Source: Clitoria ternatea (taxonomy: Eukaryota; Streptophyta; Magnoliopsida; Fabales; Fabaceae). Taken from it: DNA of 64,000 bases. The notes under the pieces are model-generated. The model saw only the letters and a program-made list of their open reading frames with translations. It searched no databases and had not been told where the DNA came from. The position numbers were made by a program, and so were the translations under genes. Shown here one piece after another: positions 60,985 to 64,000 of the stretch. Each line of letters opens with the position of its first letter. Within the stretch, counting starts at the first letter, position 1. The stretch is taken from positions 157,717,501-157,781,500 of the forward strand of contig CM075671.1 of the NCBI GenBank assembly GCA_037962975.1, in the 5' to 3' direction.

Positions 60985-61072
60985 GTAATCGATTACGATG
61001 GTTAACGTAATCGATTACAGACGTGCTATTTTAGGTGTAATCGATTACATGGAATGGCGTAATCGATTACGA
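60985..61072. repeat. GTAATCGATTAC palindrome cluster
   Basis: Four perfect copies of the 12-bp palindrome GTAATCGATTAC (one starting TGTAATC, all with the full core) in under 90 bp. The same motif as in the Tekay LTRs, but here it lies in the middle of the LTR. Confidence 0.85.
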
Positions 61073-62159
61073 CAGGACTGCCCGATAAGCGTCCTTTGCT
61101 GTTTTTGGGCCCGTTTGGGCATCTTAATGACATTTTTGGCTTCCGACTTCTTCATGAAAGTTGTAGATAATTGTATTACGGAGGTGTGAGAATTGGTCTC
61201 ACATTAATTGGAGTTTTCTAACTCTCATTAGACGAAAAATACCGAACATACTGCGTTGAAAAATTCAAGTTTAAGAGGGTTTTGAACCCAACTTTTTATG
61301 GTGGTCAAATTGGGACTAATAGGTGATATTTGCGGTATGTCCCACTATTATTAAGACTAAAAGTGAGCTTTTCTCATGTCTTAGTATTGAAAGTTAACAT
61401 GAGCTTGTTATTACCTAAAACCTTCTTTATTATGTAAAAGTAAGAGATTATGGTAGGGGTATATGATGATGGTGAGTCTAGGTGATAATGATATTGATTG
61501 ACACACATTACGAGAGTATGAATATTCACCACTAATGATATTAAATGATGGTTGATGTATAACACACCTTGTATAGTGATGAAACTAATGAGGGATGATT
61601 GTACGACAATATATTCATTACAAGTCGATGAATCGGAGATGATATTGATAATGAATGATGATGGGCGAGATTGTTAATCATTCCATGAATAGAGGATGGT
61701 TGCTAATATTGATGATTTGTTGAATACTACTGTGTTGATACAAATGTGATCTTATATGTGTGGTTTGAATTGTATTTGTGAATTATTGTGAATACCACAC
61801 TAATATGTAAGACAATGGTTATGAATAATGAGATGAAAATCCATTAAATGAATGTGTGGTAATATTTATGAATGATATGTAATGATGTGATGCCATTGTG
61901 GTTGATCGCAAGTATTGACTTGCATGGATGATATGAAAAATATGTAAAATATATTGAGATGAAAATGCTACACTTAAAACTTGAAAATAATGGCTAAAAC
62001 CAACTGTGATAAAATCCACTAAGATGTATATGGTGGTGTTGGTGATTATGATAATGATGGTTGATGAGTGGTATTTAGGATGCACAGTGTGAGAAATGCA
62101 TTTGATTTGCATTGCATTGCATCCATGGCATATCGATCGCTGTCTATGTGGAATATTAG

Positions 62160-62430
62160 GGGGTTCCACTAGGCGGGCCCAGTAGGAAGGCGGCTCAGTG
62201 CACGAGCGTTCTTGTTGTTTCCCCTGTGACTCGGTGTGTGAGTCACGAAGCTGTCCATAGTTTGGTGACGAGGCACCCTATGTGGCGGGCCCAGTGGGCG
62301 GGCGGCTCTATGGTGAGCGAGTTACCTCGGTGCCTGACGGGGCACGGCTCTCTCGATGTGTGTTCGGGAGGGGCCCGTAGCACTTTTGGCAAGTGAGGCC
62401 ATGTTGATCCACAAGTCACGGGGTGATTAG
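62160..62430. repeat. GGCGGGCCCAGT GC-rich repeat block
   Basis: Two copies of GGCGGGCCCAGTRGG with GGCGGCTC, plus related pieces, forming a GC-rich island. It corresponds to the diverged block 37860-38070 in the minus-strand LTR. Confidence 0.65.
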
Positions 62431-63863
62431 TGCTACAGATGGGCGATAGCGGTTTGGTACCAGTAAAATATGATGTTGAGCATGCATGAATTGAGATATA
62501 AGTGTACACTTTTTACTACTGCAGTAGGGGCATAGTAGCACACCTATGCTTGACCCACAATTTGGTATTTATTCCCACAGTCGGATCCGCAATTGTTGTT
62601 GATTATTCTATTGTGCATATGCATTAGCCTAAGAGCATTTGCATATAGCATGGAGATATGCCAGGTGGTGATGATGATTGAGATTATGGTGTGGTGTTGG
62701 TGAAATGGGTAATTAATATACCTAAAAGACCACATAAAAGTAATAAATGATATGAATATACGAAATGATATCAAATATGACGATATGTATGTTATGGCCC
62801 AATGTAATGAAGGGTGTATTTGTTTATGATTGATAATAATGATGATTAGCCCATGGCGGCTTGAGAGAAGACCGGAATGGTCGATGTTGATGATGTTAGC
62901 CCGTTATGGCGTTGGAATAATTGTGTATATGCTTGCTTTGCTACGAATTGATGAGTGAATACATGACATGTATATTGTGAAATGAATAGATTATGATATT
63001 TATTGATGTGTTTAGCAAAGTATACATGATGTTGATATGCATATGCACATAATCTCAATTGTATTCATATCGTCATTTGAAATGTATAACTCACTCTCCC
63101 ATGTGGTCTACTTTTTAGTATTGATGCATGAATGTCATGGGATGGTTTTAAAGTAAAGCTTTTATGAAGGTAAATAGTAGTAATAGAATGCCTTGGCCGG
63201 CAGCATTGTAATTTAATGTGTCGTGTATATAATGGGTACAGTGATGTTACTATTTATTGATGTTGATGGATGAATTTGTGAATATGTACCAATACGGATG
63301 ATGTATGAATATTGGGGGTATTGGGATTCATACCCGATAGATGAATATAATGGTGTTGATTATGTAGCCACTTTGGGAATGTATATGTGTTGAAGATTTA
63401 CGACCTTAAGGTTGAATCGAATGTGGTCAATTATGAAATTGTGGACATTGAGGATGTATGATGCATAACCATATAAATATATGTATATATATATTAAGCA
63501 GTGTATGTTTATGATTTATGTGTAAGATTGGTTGTGGCCTAATAGGCTAGTGTGGTATGCTTGCATGCTTGTCGAGCCTTTTCTCATATCTTCATATATG
63601 GGACTAGGCGTACGCCCAGTATACACATTCTTCTTCCGCTGTAAACTCTGTTATTTTGTATACCGTTATGGGCAAACTATTTCACGATCCAGTTATATTT
63701 TATTAAACCTCACTCTTCGGTTTTTTGTGATTCGAGTCTTGATGTAATCGTGGTTGTGTTTTGGAAATATTTCAAACGTGAAAAATTTACTCGTATTTTT
63801 TATTAGTTAATTATTTTGATTACATCGGGATTCGGGTCCGGAAAATCAGGGTGTTTCAAACAC

Positions 63864-64000
63864 CTTGATTGACTCCCAACTTCTTCTTTAATGTTGTCCC
63901 CAACCACTTTATAAGGACCTAATAAGATTACAACATCAAGTTCCATTGGAAAATGTTGTATATATAAGTGCACTTCACATTTGTTTTCTATGGCAAAGTT
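63864..64000 (-). pseudogene. MULE-associated ORF, N-terminal side, continues off-window
   Basis: The minus strand from 64000 is open throughout: NKCEVHLYIQHFPMELDVVI and GPYKVVGDNIKEEVGSQ. Ignoring the solo LTR and one AACAC copy, the frame runs into 58670 and on toward the MuDR-like domain, so it is the upstream part of the same protein. This N-terminal type (before the zinc domain) occurs in many legume MULE proteins. The start is outside the window. Confidence 0.5.

Larger units (their letters stand above)
58676..63858 (+). mobile_element. Long solo LTR of a Tekay-like chromovirus
   Basis: 5183 bp with perfect 5-bp duplication AACAC (58671-58675, 63859-63863), starting TGTAACATCC and ending GGGTGTTTCA. 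The beginning (GTATCTCCAATTGAGATGCCG, then GCCCGAACAGAGA) is shared with the Tekay LTRs. Further blocks match the minus-strand LTR (62100-62470 with 37780-38130) and GAATGCCTTGGCCGGCA occurs as at 45515. There is no coding sequence inside. It splits the MULE coding remnant. Confidence 0.83.

Overview
The window is nuclear DNA from a flowering plant, most likely a phaseoloid legume. The evidence is AT-rich sequence with nested LTR retrotransposons of plant lineages (Athila, Tat/Ogre, Tekay/Del chromoviruses), plant tRNA-iMet and tRNA-Arg primer sites, a Stowaway-like MITE, a CACTA terminus and a MULE fragment. I find no intact host gene, rRNA, tRNA or CRISPR. Practically all coding sequence is retroelement-derived and broken. 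The legume assignment is inference from the type of elements.

Layout. 1-3480: 5' two thirds of an Athila/Calypso-type Ty3/gypsy element on the minus strand (gag-end, protease, RT, RNase H, integrase), running off the left edge. 3481-5569: non-coding. 5570-6029: minus-strand integrase C-terminus of another gypsy element. 6030-41525: a non-autonomous minus-strand LTR element (LARD-like) with a plant-transposon-protein-like ORF, repeatedly interrupted by (a) a minus solo LTR at 9122-11736 (TSD GATAT), (b) a complete 19.2-kb plus-strand Ogre/Tat element at 12165-31383 (TSD GAGGA), and (c) a 3'-truncated minus-strand Tekay-like chromovirus at 33461-41116, itself carrying a plus-strand solo LTR at 38138-39406. 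41526-42360: a second gypsy integrase fragment. 43118-55471: a complete 12.4-kb plus-strand Tekay/Del chromovirus (TSD CAATA). 56484-56929: Stowaway-like MITE. About 57060-57344: CACTA terminus. 57690-58670 and 63864-64000: minus-strand MULE transposase N-terminal remnant split by a 5.2-kb solo LTR at 58676-63858 (TSD AACAC).

The Ogre element has, in order: LTR, tRNA-Arg primer site, leader, extra ORF1 (DUF7745-like plus coiled coil), gag, protease, G-patch, a 198-nt intron whose removal keeps the frame, RT, first RNase H, second (archaeal-type) RNase H, integrase, a long 3' region of tandem hairpin repeats, polypurine tract and LTR. The Tekay element has gag with zinc knuckles, protease, RT, RNase H, integrase and chromodomain, with its stop codon inside the 3' LTR. 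In both, long stretches stay in one frame and are broken mainly by nonsense changes that look like C-to-T/G-to-A transitions (Trp to stop, Gln to stop, catalytic Glu to Lys, zinc Cys to Tyr), as expected for methylated, silenced copies.

The less expected signals are structural: a stem-loop present once per Ogre LTR and four times in its 3' region; a 22-nt hairpin near the 3' end of three related but different chromovirus LTRs; a conserved splice-donor-like site after the pyrimidine-rich leader in those LTRs; and family-specific arrays of short palindromes (CCGAGT/ACTCGG, TAATCGATTA, CGCTTGAGCGA, GGTTGCGATCAC).
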